Shown here: one piece after another, positions 1 through 11,408 of the stretch
Position numbering within the stretch: the stretch's first letter is position 1
Layout: every line of letters begins with the position of its first letter
DNA from: Chamaecyparis obtusa
Taxonomy: Eukaryota; Streptophyta; Pinopsida; Cupressales; Cupressaceae
Reading direction: 5' to 3'
DNA length: 64,000 nt
Assembly: GCA_027943335.1 (NCBI GenBank)
Contig: BSBK01008836.1
Location: forward strand, 558,001 to 622,000
Notes under the pieces: model-generated
The model's database searches: none
Seen by the model: only the letters and a program-made list of their open reading frames with translations
What the model was told of the DNA's origin: nothing
Position numbers and translations under genes: made by a program

Positions 1-869
1 GCAATGTGACACCAGTTGATAAATATGCACCTCTGTGGTACACCACCTGCTGTAAATCATGATATAGGTGTGCAATCAGACACACCCCCCAAGCAAAATG
101 AGTCCCCTCCTCCATCATCCTCTATAGAGTCTAACCCCATCTGACTGCAAAACCATGTGATCTCCTATCAGGACACACATAACCTTTAATCGCTCTAGCC
201 AGGACAACGGACAGTGGCTCGTAGAAATAAATCATGTCCTCCTAGTTGATCTCTGCCTCATCAATCTCATCATCTCCAAAAATAGCTCTACACTTTGCCA
301 GTCCTCCGCGGTGATCATATTGTACTAACTCTCTAGTGATCGGTAGTCATAGGATGCGATATACATCCTCTAAGGTGTCTGTCATCTCTCTTGTGGGGAG
401 ATGAAAGGTACTCATCTCTGAGTGCCATCTCTCTGCATGTGCTGTCAGCATGCCCATATTTACCTAAATCTCAGGTGTATATATGATATGATATAATCTA
501 TTTGCCCCGATCAACAATCTATCAGTCTTTGATAGCACCAGTCTCAGATTCTAAGTCACGGGATATCTCTTCCATGACATTAGAGTATCTGTGATATCCT
601 CCTATTATAATCAATCAATCAAACTATCAGATTTTGATCCAAATGATCTATCTATCTATCTTATCATATCAATCGAATACATGTTTATCACATGTACTAG
701 TAGGTAATTCTATTAATTATCTAAAATCAAGAGGGTTAACTAGCGATCAAGCTACAATGTTATCTATCTTGACTTAAGCAATCAACATACAACACCGTTA
801 GATCATCCCGACTTCTCAAAATCAAGTTTGACCTAATTAACTTGCCAAATTCTATAAATTCTATCATCT

Positions 870-1165
870 AACACAAATGCACAACAACAAAAAATGCTTG
901 CGTAGGAACCCCTCACATTTGCACAGTTTCCCTAAATGTTTGCGTTGAATCCCCTAACATATGTGCAAAATCTACATTTGTGCAGATTTCTTTCATAGTT
1001 GCACATCAAAACTTGACAAATGCGCAAAACAAATGTTGCGCACTTTTATATAACAAAAATGTAGTCCATAATTTTTCTACAACATTTGCACAGGTGCCCT
1101 AGACATATGCACAGAACTACTCATTTGCTGCACATATATGCGCCACAACTGCGCATATGTGATTC
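870..1165. repeat. Cluster of degenerate TTTGCACA / TTGCGCA words
   Basis: About a dozen short variants (TTTGCACA, TTGCGCA, TGTGCA, TGCGCAA) recur roughly every 20-30 bases. This looks like a decayed short-period repeat inside the 3' untranslated region of the left-hand element. No function is apparent. Confidence 0.4.
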
Positions 1166-1721
1166 AACTACGAAAATTAAATTTTTCCAATCTAACCTAT
1201 GGTTGAATCTAACCTAAACATGCTAAAATTCTACCCAAACATGCAGAAAATCATCAAAATCACAAAGAGGATCGAGTAACCTACTGGCTCTCCTGAATCG
1301 GGTGGCCTATCGAAGCGTCTGACCCTCTCGAATCTAAGACGTGACAGCGGGAATGACATCTTCTCAGCTCTAATCTACTGTCTCCACTAGCTCCAATCTC
1401 CAAATGACAAGTGTGCACAATGAGCTTATTGTGGACCCCTTAGCCCTATATATAGCCTGTGGACCCATTTTGCTTGATGTGTGGACCCTACCTCTCCGTT
1501 TCTTTCCCAATCACCTCATTTTTACCAATCTTTCATTCAGTTTCTTTCGTGAGATTGATTGACTAAATAATAATAATAAAAACAAATCATCATCAAATCA
1601 AATAAAATAATTAATCAATCAATCTCTCGAGGGGGCATGCATAGGTCATCTGGATGTTGTTTGGGACAGGGGCAAAAATGCTTGAATTTTTCTTTGAAAC
1701 AATATGACCAACACATTATTT

Positions 1722-1736
1722 CAAAGAGGGGCAAAA
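1722..1736 (+). promoter_or_regulatory. Polypurine tract (PPT) of the left-hand gypsy-like element
   Basis: The tract CAAAGAGGGGCAAAA is immediately followed by an LTR starting TGTA. The Tat element has the same tract before its 3' LTR at 31532-31546. It would prime plus-strand DNA synthesis. Confidence 0.75.
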
Positions 1737-2465
1737 TGTATACACTAAAAGGTGACCTCATTAATTAATTAAATATTTATTATTTAATTAAATATTGACT
1801 TGATGAATTAATTAAATATTTATTCCTCTATTTATTAGATAAATTATTCAATTTATCTAATAGATTCACTAGAGTCTAATCCTCTATCCTAAGTCTTCTA
1901 AATAGTCTATTAAAGTGATTTAATTAATTACACAATCACCTAAATATGACTAAGTCCCCTAGTCCACCTCACCTACCTAGTCACCTGACACATCACTTTG
2001 GCTAAGATAAATAATAATTATTAATTATTTATTAATCATTATCCTCACCCACACATGTTCTATCTTTAAGGGCTATGTGGCCTCATAAGACTTGGTCTCA
2101 TGACCACATGTCTTCTTTCAAACCAAGTCAAGAGATAATCCCTATTCTTAAGGGGCTTCTCAAGCCACCTCTAAGGGTCAAAGGTGACTCATGGGACACT
2201 TGTACCAAGAGTCCTCATGAGGAAAAATTCCTTCCCTCTTCCTCTCTTTGGTCTTTGTGAGACACTTGACACGTGTCTTTCCCTTCCACCTTCTTCTCTT
2301 CCATGTTAATGTGAGAGGAACATCATCCCTATTATTCCTCTCACATTCCAACTACATCCCCATTTCTATCAACCCCTTCAACCAAGTCAATCCTAGCCCT
2401 AGGATCTTCCACCTTTCATTCTCCACCATAGGATTGTGCCACCTAGGCTTGGATCCTCCAAAACT

Positions 2466-2475
2466 CTATAAAAGG
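2466..2475 (+). promoter_or_regulatory. TATA box of the left-hand LTR
   Basis: CTATAAAAGG lies in the expected part of the LTR (U3/R boundary). Transcription would start about 30 bases downstream, before a run of AGCATTCAAG repeats. Confidence 0.55.
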
Positions 2476-2531
2476 AGCCTTGTTTTCCCTTTGTGAGCTA
2501 ATAGCTAATAGTTAATAGGAAATCAAGTAAT

Positions 2532-2590
2532 CAAGCATTCTAGAGATCAAAAGCATTCAAGCATTCAAGAGCATTCAAGCATAATCAAGC
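2532..2590 (+). repeat. Short tandem AGCATTCAAG repeats in the R region
   Basis: Four to five imperfect copies of a ten-base word AGCATTCAAG lie just downstream of the TATA box. Minor repeat, probably in the transcribed part of the LTR. Confidence 0.5.
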
Positions 2591-2950
2591 CATTTTCATA
2601 TCACTTGCATCTTATTCACCATATTTGCATAATTAAGCTTTAGTTTTGCATATAATTCACTCAATCTCCACACTTTGGTGTCATCTTGGGAAAGGAGCTT
2701 CAAATTGGAAATTTGAGAGCTCAACACATCCAAGAAATCAAAGCTAGGAGGGCAATGGAGACAAGCTACATGGTAGGTGAAGGTAAAACCTTGTTTTAGC
2801 TTCATTTTTAGTGTATTCTTCATTGTTGTTTGCTAATTAGTTTGATTTATTAATCTTAGAATAGTTAATATATCATTTAGAGTAGTTAGACATCTAATTT
2901 ACATACACTTGTAAAGAAAAATTTGAAGGTACTTGAAGCTAAAGATCAAG

Positions 2951-3774
2951 ATATACAAAAAGGAGGTACCAAAGATGAACAAGGAGAACTTCCCTGCATG
3001 GAAAAGTTTGATGAAGTTACACCTAGCTGGAATTGGTGATATAGAAAAAAATTGTGGAAAATGAATACATAATAGTATCGACACCTTTGAAATCCCAATA
3101 GATGAAGGAGAAGCAAGAACACAATTAGGCAATGTTGGAGATTGCATCAGCCCTAAGTTATCCTGAATTTAAAGACATCAAGGACTGTACCAATGCAAAT
3201 CAAATATGGGACACACTAATAACTATCTATGGTGGAGACACACATGTACTAAGAGCCAAATCTAAAATCTTGAGAGGTAAGTTTGATGAAATGAGAATGT
3301 TAGAAGGTGAAACTATTGTTCAATATTGTGCAAGAGTTAAAAAGGTGGTAAATGCTATTAGAAGAGCTAATGGAAATATTGATGATGAAACTATTATTAG
3401 CAAAGTTTTGAGAACCCTACTTCTTATTTATGCTATTAGAGTTTTTGTAATATAAGAACTAAGATATGCTCTTGGTAACAACTTAACTTTGGAAGGTCTT
3501 GTTGGTAGACTTACTACTTTTGAGTTGTCAAATTGTGATAATTTTACTACGCATAATATTGAATCTGCATCCAAATCTTAGTTGGTTCTTCAAAAGTCTA
3601 AGAAAGAAAAAGAAATATGTGAACAGTGACAGTGACACTTCTAATGATGATCTTGATGATCTTGAGGCACTTATGGCTAGAAGACTACCGAGAGGAAATG
3701 AAAATTTAAAGGTAAAATTCCTATAATCTATTTTTCATGTAACAAAGTTGGTCATATTGTAGCAAGATGTCTTG
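2951..3774 (+). pseudogene. Copia A gag (broken)
   Basis: Gag core and nucleocapsid of a Ty1/copia element, which would form virus-like particles in the cytoplasm. The homologous start codon at 2951 reads ATA instead of ATG. The reading shifts frame several times, then continues in an open stretch at 3132-3455 (LEIASALSYPEF ... IYGGDTHVLRAKS ... IISKVLRTLLLIYAIRV), a pattern shared with copia B and C. A knuckle-like segment at about 3722-3770 reads YFSCNKVGHIVARC. The expected first Cys is Tyr, as in B and C. Stops and frameshifts throughout make it non-functional. Confidence 0.8.
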
Positions 3775-3959
3775 ATAGGAATGACATTAAGGATGAGAGA
3801 AGGGAAAACAAGTACAATGACAAAAGGAATGACAAAGATTATAGAAGGTATAAATACTAAAAGGACAAAGGTAAGAAATCTTGTTATATTGCTCAAGAAG
3901 AAACTGACAGTGAATCTAATGAGTCTGATGATCATGATGTAGAAGTTATTTATGTTTCT

Positions 3960-5272
3960 ATGAAAGATGATTCTGATAAAGATGATAAAAATGCATTTGT
4001 TACATATGTGAGTAAAGGTGATAGATGGATAATTGATAGTGGTTTCTCACATCACATGACTGGTGATAAAAGTAAGTTTGAAATCTTAAATCATTACAAA
4101 GGTAGTAGTGTAAAGTTTGGTAATGATGCACCATGTCTTGTGAAAGGAAAAGGATCAATAAGATTGTCTGATAAGATCATATGTGACAATGGTTATTAAG
4201 TTGAAGGACTTAACTATAATTTTTTAAGTGTTACATAGTTAAATAGTCCTAGTTACCTAGTTGAATTCCATCACAAAAAAGGCTAAGATATTTGATGTCA
4301 CTGGTGAACTAATTGGAAATGGAGAACAAACAAGTGGTAATTTGTTCTATCTAGACCTATATGATGAGACATGTTTGTTTGCACAATTTGATGATTTATG
4401 GTTATGGAATAAGAGGTTGTGTCATGTGAACTTTGATAATTTGGTAAGCATTATTAAGATGAAAAGAGTAAGAGGATTACCAAGATTGAAGAAACTTGAT
4501 AACGTGATGTATAAGAAATGTCAATTGGGAAAAATAGCAAAGTCTAGTTTCAAGAGAAAAACACATACTTTTGATGATATTTTGGAATAGGTTCATACTG
4601 ATCTTTGCAGACCTATTGGAGTGCAAAGTTATTATAGTGATAAATATTTCTTTCTATTTGTTGATGATTACTCTAGAATGATGACTGCGATGTTTCTTAA
4701 AAAAAAAATCTAATCCCTTTCATTTGTTTAAGTGGTATTTGGCAAAGGCTGAGAAAGAAATAGGTACGAGTTTAAAATGTCTGATATCTGACAGAGGAGG
4801 AGAGTTTATATCTAATGAATTCAACATATTCTACAATGATAGAGGAATTAAAAGGCATATGTCTGCACCAAGGACCCCTCCAAAAAATGGTATAATAACA
4901 TAAAGAATAAATAGATCAATCATGGATTGTGCTAGAGCATTGATGATAGAGAAAAATGTTGCACAAAAGTATTGGAGAGAAGCTATAAGTACAACTATTT
5001 ATACCTTGAATCAAGTACAAGTCAAGAAAGGTACAAATACTACACCTTTTGAGTTATGGTATGGTTATGCACCTAATGTGAAATGCTTTAAAGTCTTTGG
5101 AAGCAAATGTTATATATTAAAGGATAATAGGAATGGAAAACTTGATGCTAAACATGATGAAGGCATATTCCTAGGTTATTCCACTAAGAGAAAAGCTTAC
5201 AAGTGTTTGAATTCTAACACTAACAAAGTTGTGGAAAGTGAAAATGTTAGAGTTGATGAATATGCAAAATAA
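3960..5272 (+). pseudogene. Copia A protease and integrase (broken)
   Basis: A retropepsin segment at about 4025-4070 reads WIIDSGFSHHMTGD, with the DSG catalytic triad kept. The GAG-pre-integrase zinc region (about 4390-4590) shows [12 protein letters not shown] and a later CQLG. Integrase follows, with a D-containing segment at 4590-4700, an SDRGGEF-like segment at 4788-4806 and MDCARALMIEKN at 4922. The family tail motif [15 protein letters not shown] is at about 5157-5196. Internal stops (for example 4588-4590, and several at 4855-4910) and a frameshift near 4700 disrupt it. Domain order PR-IN-RT confirms Ty1/copia. Confidence 0.8.
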
Positions 5273-5689
5273 AACGAAGTTGAGTGCAAGAAGGAACTTG
5301 AAGATTACAAAACTTTTGTATACATGGAAGAAGGAGAGGCCAACAATTTATTTGAACCAAAGAAAAAAGCTACCGAGTCATAGCAAGAACCTACTGAGTC
5401 ATAGCAAGAAGATGTCAAGCAACAAGAGGAAACTATCGAGCAATCAGAAGAGGAAGTAAAGATACAAAATGAACCTGAAGTGGATTTTCTAGATGAACCT
5501 TAAGATCCACAGTAAGAAGAAATAAGACAAGAGCCTACATTAGCATAGTATATGAGAAGATAACATAAACTTGATCAAATCATTGGAGCAAAAGATTTAG
5601 GAGTCATGAAAAGAAGTAAGTTGAAAAACCAAACATGCTTATTATGTGAGTTTGAGCCTAAATTAGTGAAAGATTCTTTAGAGAATGAA

Positions 5690-7915
5690 GATTAGATTCA
5701 AGCCATGGATGAGGAAATTAAGCAGATTGAAAAGAAAAAAACCTAGACACTAGTGCCTATACAAAAGGATAAGAATGTTATTGGACCAAAGTAGGTGCTC
5801 ATAAATAAGCTAAATGAACATGGAGAAGTCACAAGGAATAAAGCTAGATTGGTATGCAAAGAATATGCACAAGAAGGCATTGACTATGAGGAGACCTTTG
5901 CCCCAATTGCTATATTGGAAGGAGTTAGAACTCTACTTGCATATGTAGCTTACAAAGGATTCAAAGCGTATCAAATGGATGTCAAATTTGCATTTTTGAA
6001 TGGAATACTGGAAGAAGAATTATACATTGAACAAATAGAAGGATTTGTTGACCCAAGCAAGAGGAACATGGTTTGTAAGTTACACAAAGCATTGTATGGA
6101 TTGAAACAAGCCCCTAGATCATGGTATGAGAGATTGCATAATTACTTGATCAGGACTGGATTTGCAAGGAAAAATGACAACAACAATTTGTACTTGAAGA
6201 TTGAAAAAGGTAAAGGGATATTGTTAGCTAAAATATTTGTTGATGATATCATATTTGGAGGACAAGATACCCTATGCCAAACATTTGCAAATGAGATGCA
6301 AACTGAATTTGAGATGGTATGTTTGGAGAGATCAAATAATTTGTTGGTTTGCATGTTTATTAGATGAAGAAAGGTATCTACATTACTCAATCTAAGTATA
6401 TCAAGTAGATACTAAAAACCTTTGGCATGGAGGACTCTAGACCAGTAAGTACACCCATGGCTACTAGACAAAACTACCAAAGAATGATGATACAATTGAA
6501 GTAAATCAAACCTTGTATATCTCAATGATTGGAAAGCTACAATATGTTGTTCATAGTAGACCAGATATTGCATTACCAGTTGGGATTGTTAGGAATAAGG
6601 TGTCTCAACCTTGGATAATTCCTATTCTTATTATTTGTTTTGTAAAATGTATTTCTTGCAAATAATGTTGATGTGTCAGCATCTTGAATTGTGTGTAAGG
6701 AGATCATGGCTAAAACGGTTATGACGGATTCCTATGACACGTAAGAGCTATGTCAAGAAGATTCAATGACAGGTGAAGACATGTGGCAACTGATAAAGTT
6801 GAGTACTGTACACTCTTCCCCAATTGTGGGGTTTGGGGCATCGCCCCAAAATTTTTTTTGGGGTTCCTATTTTCTCGGAGAATGGTAAAACCCTAATACG
6901 GTTATCTTTGGGAGTATCCCTAAAAAGTGAAGTGCATGATATAAGATTTTTTAGGGTTGCAAAGAGATATGATGTGAGTGTATTGTTGGAACATTTTATG
7001 CTGCTGTGATTTGTCTTCAAGGGTTGAGAAATCTTCTGAAAGAACTTGCATTGCAAGTGTATTGTAAGCTGTAATAGTTTTGATCAATACATTGTGCAGG
7101 TTTTGGAGTGCTGGGGTTTTTACCGAAAGGTTTCCCCAGGGTATATCATTGTGTCATTCTCTATTTTTCTATATGTATGGTATGTGGTTGCAATATCTTT
7201 GTTAAAGTAGTTAACTAATCTGAAATTGTAAGGATTTAAAAGAATTTGCACAATACTCTCCTATAGAGATTAGCGTAGGAAGCTATTTTCGCACCTGAGT
7301 TTCCTTACAGGGATTATTGCAAGATTTTTTGCCAATCCTAAGGAGACTCACATGATTGTAGTGAAAATGATAATGAGATATCTAAAAGGAACAAAGGATT
7401 ATGGATTGTATTACAAGAAAAATGACAAGTTTGAACTAAAAGTTTATATTGATGTAGATTGGGAAGGAAATGTGGATGATAGAAAGAGTACAAGTGGTGA
7501 AGCATTCTTACTAGGAAAGAGACTAATCTCATGGACAAGAAAGAAAAAGAATTGCATTTCCCAATCTAAAGCAGAAGCTGAATATGTAGCAATAACAGTT
7601 AATTGTTCAAACATAGTGTGGATCAAGAAATTGTTGAAAGGTATGAAGGAAGAAATCACTGAGGTAGTTATTATTTTCTATGATAACACAAGTGCTATCA
7701 ATATATCAAAGAACCCTTTGATGCATGCTAAGACTAAGCATATTTCTATCAAGTATCCTTACTTGAGAGAGTTACTTCAAGACAAATAAGTGAGACTGGA
7801 GTATGTGAATACAAAGGAATAGTTAGCAGACATATTCACTAAAGCTTTACCTAAGGATGCTCATGAATATCTAATAGCTAAATTAGGGGTGATTCACCTA
7901 ATTGAGGCTACCTAG
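5690..7915 (+). pseudogene. Copia A reverse transcriptase and RNase H, split by a solo LTR
   Basis: RT is read at 5795-6360: [54 protein letters not shown], and the catalytic box FVDDIIF near 6235-6255. It breaks down after 6310. The conserved ARFLA-like region is cut at 6587 by a 723-bp solo LTR, and removing that restores the reading VGIIARFFA. RNase H follows at about 7352-7789 ([50 protein letters not shown]) and the family C-terminus ends at a stop at 7913-7915. Several stops replace Trp codons, for example 5693-5695, 5744-5746 and 5792-5794. Confidence 0.85.
6587..7309 (+). mobile_element. Solo LTR (copia type) inside copia A RT
   Basis: Begins TGTTAGGAA and ends TTCCTTACA. It is flanked by a 5-bp target duplication GGGAT (6582-6586 and 7310-7314). 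Length is 723 bp with no internal region. Near its 3' part (7113-7140) it carries the pyrimidine/purine motif TTTTTACC...GGTTTCCCC found in the R/U5 of the other copia-type LTRs here, which gives its plus orientation. Solo LTRs arise by recombination between the two LTRs of a full element. Confidence 0.88.
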
Positions 7916-8393
7916 AATCAAATAGGACCATTGCATCAACTGTACTACTCAGAATATCTGACAAATTGATACAAGGAGGTCACACTTTAAGAGTTTCCTA
8001 AAGCTGTGAAGAGTAAAGCACAAGAAGTTGATCAATCATAAGAAAGATGACAGAGGGAGTATATAGTTTAGAGAGCTGACATGAAGATATCTACATGGTG
8101 AAGATGAATGTCTTTGGCATTGTTGTCAAAGAGGGAGAGATTCAATAGAAGTTACCATGAATAAGAAGAATAAGATGAGGGAGCGATTTAGTAAACTGAT
8201 GAACAAAAAAAGGGAGAAATCTATCCAAGAGGGATTTATTTGGATGAGAATCAGAATGAAGTTAAGGATATTAATGAAGATCTAATCATAGAGAGAGTTG
8301 ATAGAAGTTTCTTCATAAATTTTTTTTTGGATTGTATGGTAACCATGCATATGATGTTTTTGTGGTGTTTCCATCAATGCCAAAGAGGGAGAT
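7916..8393 (+). other. Copia A 3' untranslated region with two polypurine tracts
   Basis: No gene. A first tract, GTCAAAGAGGGAGAG after TTTGGCATTGTT, is at 8112-8140. The functional-looking tract CAAAGAGGGAGAT lies at 8381-8393, directly before the 3' LTR. The same pairing occurs in copia B, NA-1 and NA-2. Confidence 0.65.
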
Positions 8394-9942
8394 TATTGGA
8401 AACTACATTTGAAACAATTTTTATATTGTATTTGATGTCAAACCTTAACTAATGAGATAGTTTCTATATATTAAAGTACCATATCTTTTGATTGATGAAG
8501 AGGATTTGAAAAGAGGAGATAACAAGAAGACCTAGTGAGAGGTTGAGTTATGAGAAACTACAATGGGTACTTGATTAGTTGGCACATTGGCAAGGTATTG
8601 AGTTGTTTATCTATAACACTAAGTGAAGAAGTTAGTTGTTTTGAAGCTTAGAAAAAATGAGGAAAGAAAGTCAAAAAGCATAGGCTTAACTAAGAAAAAG
8701 AGCAAAAGATTAAGAAATTTTAGTGTAAGCCGAGTGATGCTAGTGTTGACCGAGTGCCAGTATTAACTGAGCAAATTTAGTATCAACCAAGCATAAGTAA
8801 TTACTGAGTATCAGAGAATTAACCGAGTGAAGACAATCATTTTTTAGAAGAATAATTTTAGTGATGTCTGTGCTACACAATGATGATCGAGTAGAAGAAC
8901 ACAAGGATGACCGAGTGTCAGTATTTTATAGTTTATGAAAGAATTGAGATTCCTAGCCAACATAGTTGAATTCTTGGGATATGTAAAATACATTGAAGAT
9001 AAGGATGAATGATGTATATCATTTAATGCAAGGTGAACCATTTTCTTATGGATTCAAGGAGAAGTTTTGAGAAGTATCTAGAAAGATAAGGAGGAGAATG
9101 AAATGTTGGAAGGATTCGATGAATCTGACCTAAATCTAAGATCTACGGAGATGATTAAGTGACAAAAAGATTAAGCCACCTAATCAAGGAGGTATAAGGA
9201 TGACCTAGTTGTAGGTTATGCAAAGAGGTTAGGTTGATTCTATTGATTGGAAAACCTAAGTAGAAGGTTGAGAAGAGCTTTGAAGAGCTGAACAGAGTTG
9301 TGCAGTGGTGATTTCTTGAAGGGATTTCCAAGAAGATCAGAGATGGAAATGAAAATGAAGGCCAGTCAGTAAATCAACATATGAACTATAGTGGATTTGT
9401 ATTTTCAAAGTGAGTTGTATGTATCATATCAAACCTACTATTATTTTCTAACCATTATATCAGTTAAAATCCTTTAATCAAGGTTGACCTAATATTCATT
9501 TGTAAATCCTTTAATCAAGGTGACATTCTAATGGGATGTTCTTAATCCCTCTAACTAGGCCACTCCTAACAGGGTGATTCAATCCTTTAACAGGGTCACA
9601 CCTAATAGTGTGTATTGTAACCTTTAACAAGGTTGGCTCCTCACATAACTCACTTTAGAAGAGTAAAAATTTGGTAGCATGTTACTAGTGGCTTTTCCCA
9701 AACTTGGGTTTCCACGTTAAATCTTGGTGTTATACTTGTGTGAATGTTATTTGATGTGTTACATTGTTAAAATTTTTATATTCTACAATTTGATTGCTTT
9801 TGGATAATGGATTGCAAGTTTATGTTACTGATTATATTCTATAGAGACCAAGTGGATATTTGAATAGATGTAAGTTGGTTGAAGTGTTTGAAAGTTCAAT
9901 TGGTACATATGGACCTGAGGATAACTAATTCAGCCCCCTCTC
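8394..9942 (+). repeat. Copia A 3' LTR, main part (continues at 33481-33504)
   Basis: Starts TATTGGAAAC, where related elements start TGTTGG, after the PPT. It contains several ACCGAGT words (8720-8920), an R/U5 region rich in CTAACAGGGT-like words (9440-9650), and the motif CTTTTCCCAAACTTGGGTTT at about 9690-9712. It is cut by NA-1 at 9942. The last 24 bases, ending CTAACA, lie at 33481-33504. Total length is about 1.57 kb. Confidence 0.8.
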
Positions 9943-11171
9943 TATTGGAATTAGGAGAGATAGGGTACTGAGAGGGGAGGGGTGAATCAGTGCCCACAAA
10001 AACTTTTACTTGTAAACCTTTTAGATCTATGACAGTACACAGTAATAACCTAGAAAAATAACTTGTATCTAACTGCATGTATCATTCATCCATTAACTTG
10101 TGAAAGTAAACAACATGAAATCAACAATATATCAATCACATAACACAAGTATTTTGGTAACGCAAAAACCCTTCTTAGAAGGTAAAAACTGCGGTGGGGA
10201 TGACACCCACAAATTCTTCACTACTGCAGATAGAAAAGGTTTTCCTGTTAGGGCTACAAGTTTTGATCACTTCTGGTGATCTTACCCTGTTAGGAGTAAC
10301 ATATTAGATAAGCTAGATCTACCTAGTTATAGGATTTTAACAACACTAATGAAGTGTGCACTCAGTTAAGAGATTTACATAAGATTGTCAAGTCTACTCT
10401 GTTAAGAGATTTATCCCAAAACTCTATTACAATTGTTAGAAAGCAATAGGCAATTATTTGCTAATTGACAACTGAATTGTCTAATACAGATCAATAAGTA
10501 CTGATAAAATATCACCTCAACTGTGATGTATCTTTGCTCTGAATTGCTTGGTTAGCCTGTTCTAATTCTACTCAATCTGATCTCCTCTATACTCTATTCT
10601 ACTCTGTTAACTGATAGTCTTGAAGTTAGGCAAGTGCTTCAAGTGCTCCTTAATTCATATATTAGTTTTCACACAAATGATGTAAACATACATTTATATA
10701 GCAAACTTCTTTTGCCGCTTTAACAAAATTAGGTTACAAATCTTAGACAAAAACCTAAGATCTACGGTGTACAAAAATGACCTAGATCAAACTATTACAA
10801 AAGATATACATTGCATTTAATGAATATCATGACATTAAATGTTCCTCAATCTTGGTAAAACATTTTCAGATCCATTGTAACTGTTTGCATAGAAGAATGT
10901 GCCATTCCTGATTACTATGCCATTTCCTGTGTTCATCAGTAAACACTATATAAACTACTCAGTTTATATTGGTGCTCAGTGTTTACTGTCACTCAGTGTC
11001 AGTGTCGATGTCTGCTGATGCTCGGTAAACTATCTGATGCTCAGTGTACAAGCTTAACTGACTTGTCTATTTTTCTTCTAGTTACTGATTAGCTCAATAT
11101 AAGTGACCGACCGATATGTATGATAACCTTTGATACTAATGACAACCTTTAATGCTCAAATAGAGATAACA
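9943..11171 (-). repeat. NA-1 3' LTR
   Basis: 1,229 bp. In minus orientation it starts TGTTATCTC and ends CCTAATTCCAATA; the internal copy ends CCAACA. A TATA-like TATATAAATG is at 10700-10691. The body holds CCGAG/CTCGG words (for example 10968-11115) and, at about 10157-10201, the R/U5 motif shared by the copia LTRs. Confidence 0.85.
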
Positions 11172-11185
11172 ATCTCCCCCTTTGG
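11172..11185 (-). promoter_or_regulatory. NA-1 polypurine tract
   Basis: On the minus strand CCAAAGGGGGAGAT directly precedes the LTR start TGTTATC. It is the expected plus-strand primer. Confidence 0.75.
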
Positions 11186-11360
11186 CATTAGTATCAAAAC
11201 TTGAATGTATAAAGACAAAATTTTCTATATAACTTATATCTCCGCCATATACATATACTTATCAAAATTTCTATTTACTCCCCCTCGGTGCATGCTCTTG
11301 GTGATATGTAGTATACGTGGCATCTATGTACATATTTGGCATAATGACATATACATTTCT

Positions 11361-11387
11361 TTCCCCCTTTTTGATAGTAATGCCAAA
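11361..11387 (-). promoter_or_regulatory. NA-1 second, upstream polypurine tract
   Basis: On the minus strand TTTGGCATTACTATCAAAAA runs into GGGGGAAA, about 190 bases upstream of the terminal tract. It has the same GGCATT...TCAAA + purine layout as in copia A, copia B and NA-2. Confidence 0.55.
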
Positions 11388-11408
11388 TAAAAAAAGTAAA
11401 TAGTATAC

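Larger units (their letters stand above)
1..1736 (+). other. 3' internal non-coding region of a gypsy-like LTR retrotransposon (left part outside window)
   Basis: No ORF of 60 codons or more lies here on either strand. The stretch ends in a polypurine tract directly followed by an LTR start, so it is read as the untranslated 3' interior of a plus-strand LTR element whose coding part lies to the left. A GAGGGGGCATGC motif near 1629-1640 resembles purine-rich motifs in the 3' region of the Tat element further on (near 30973). Positions 870-1165 hold many degenerate TTTGCACA-like words, listed separately. I recognise no captured gene. Confidence 0.55.
1737..2903 (+). repeat. 3' LTR of the left-hand gypsy-like element
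   Basis: The LTR starts TGTATACAC just after a PPT and probably ends in TTTACA at 2903; an end at 2907 is also possible. It has a TATA box about 730 bases in and a promoter-like layout. It abuts the 5' leader of copia A, which has lost its own LTR and primer site, so this element probably inserted between A's primer site and gag. The matching 5' LTR and target duplication are outside the window. The short ORFs inside it are not believed to be genes. Confidence 0.6.
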
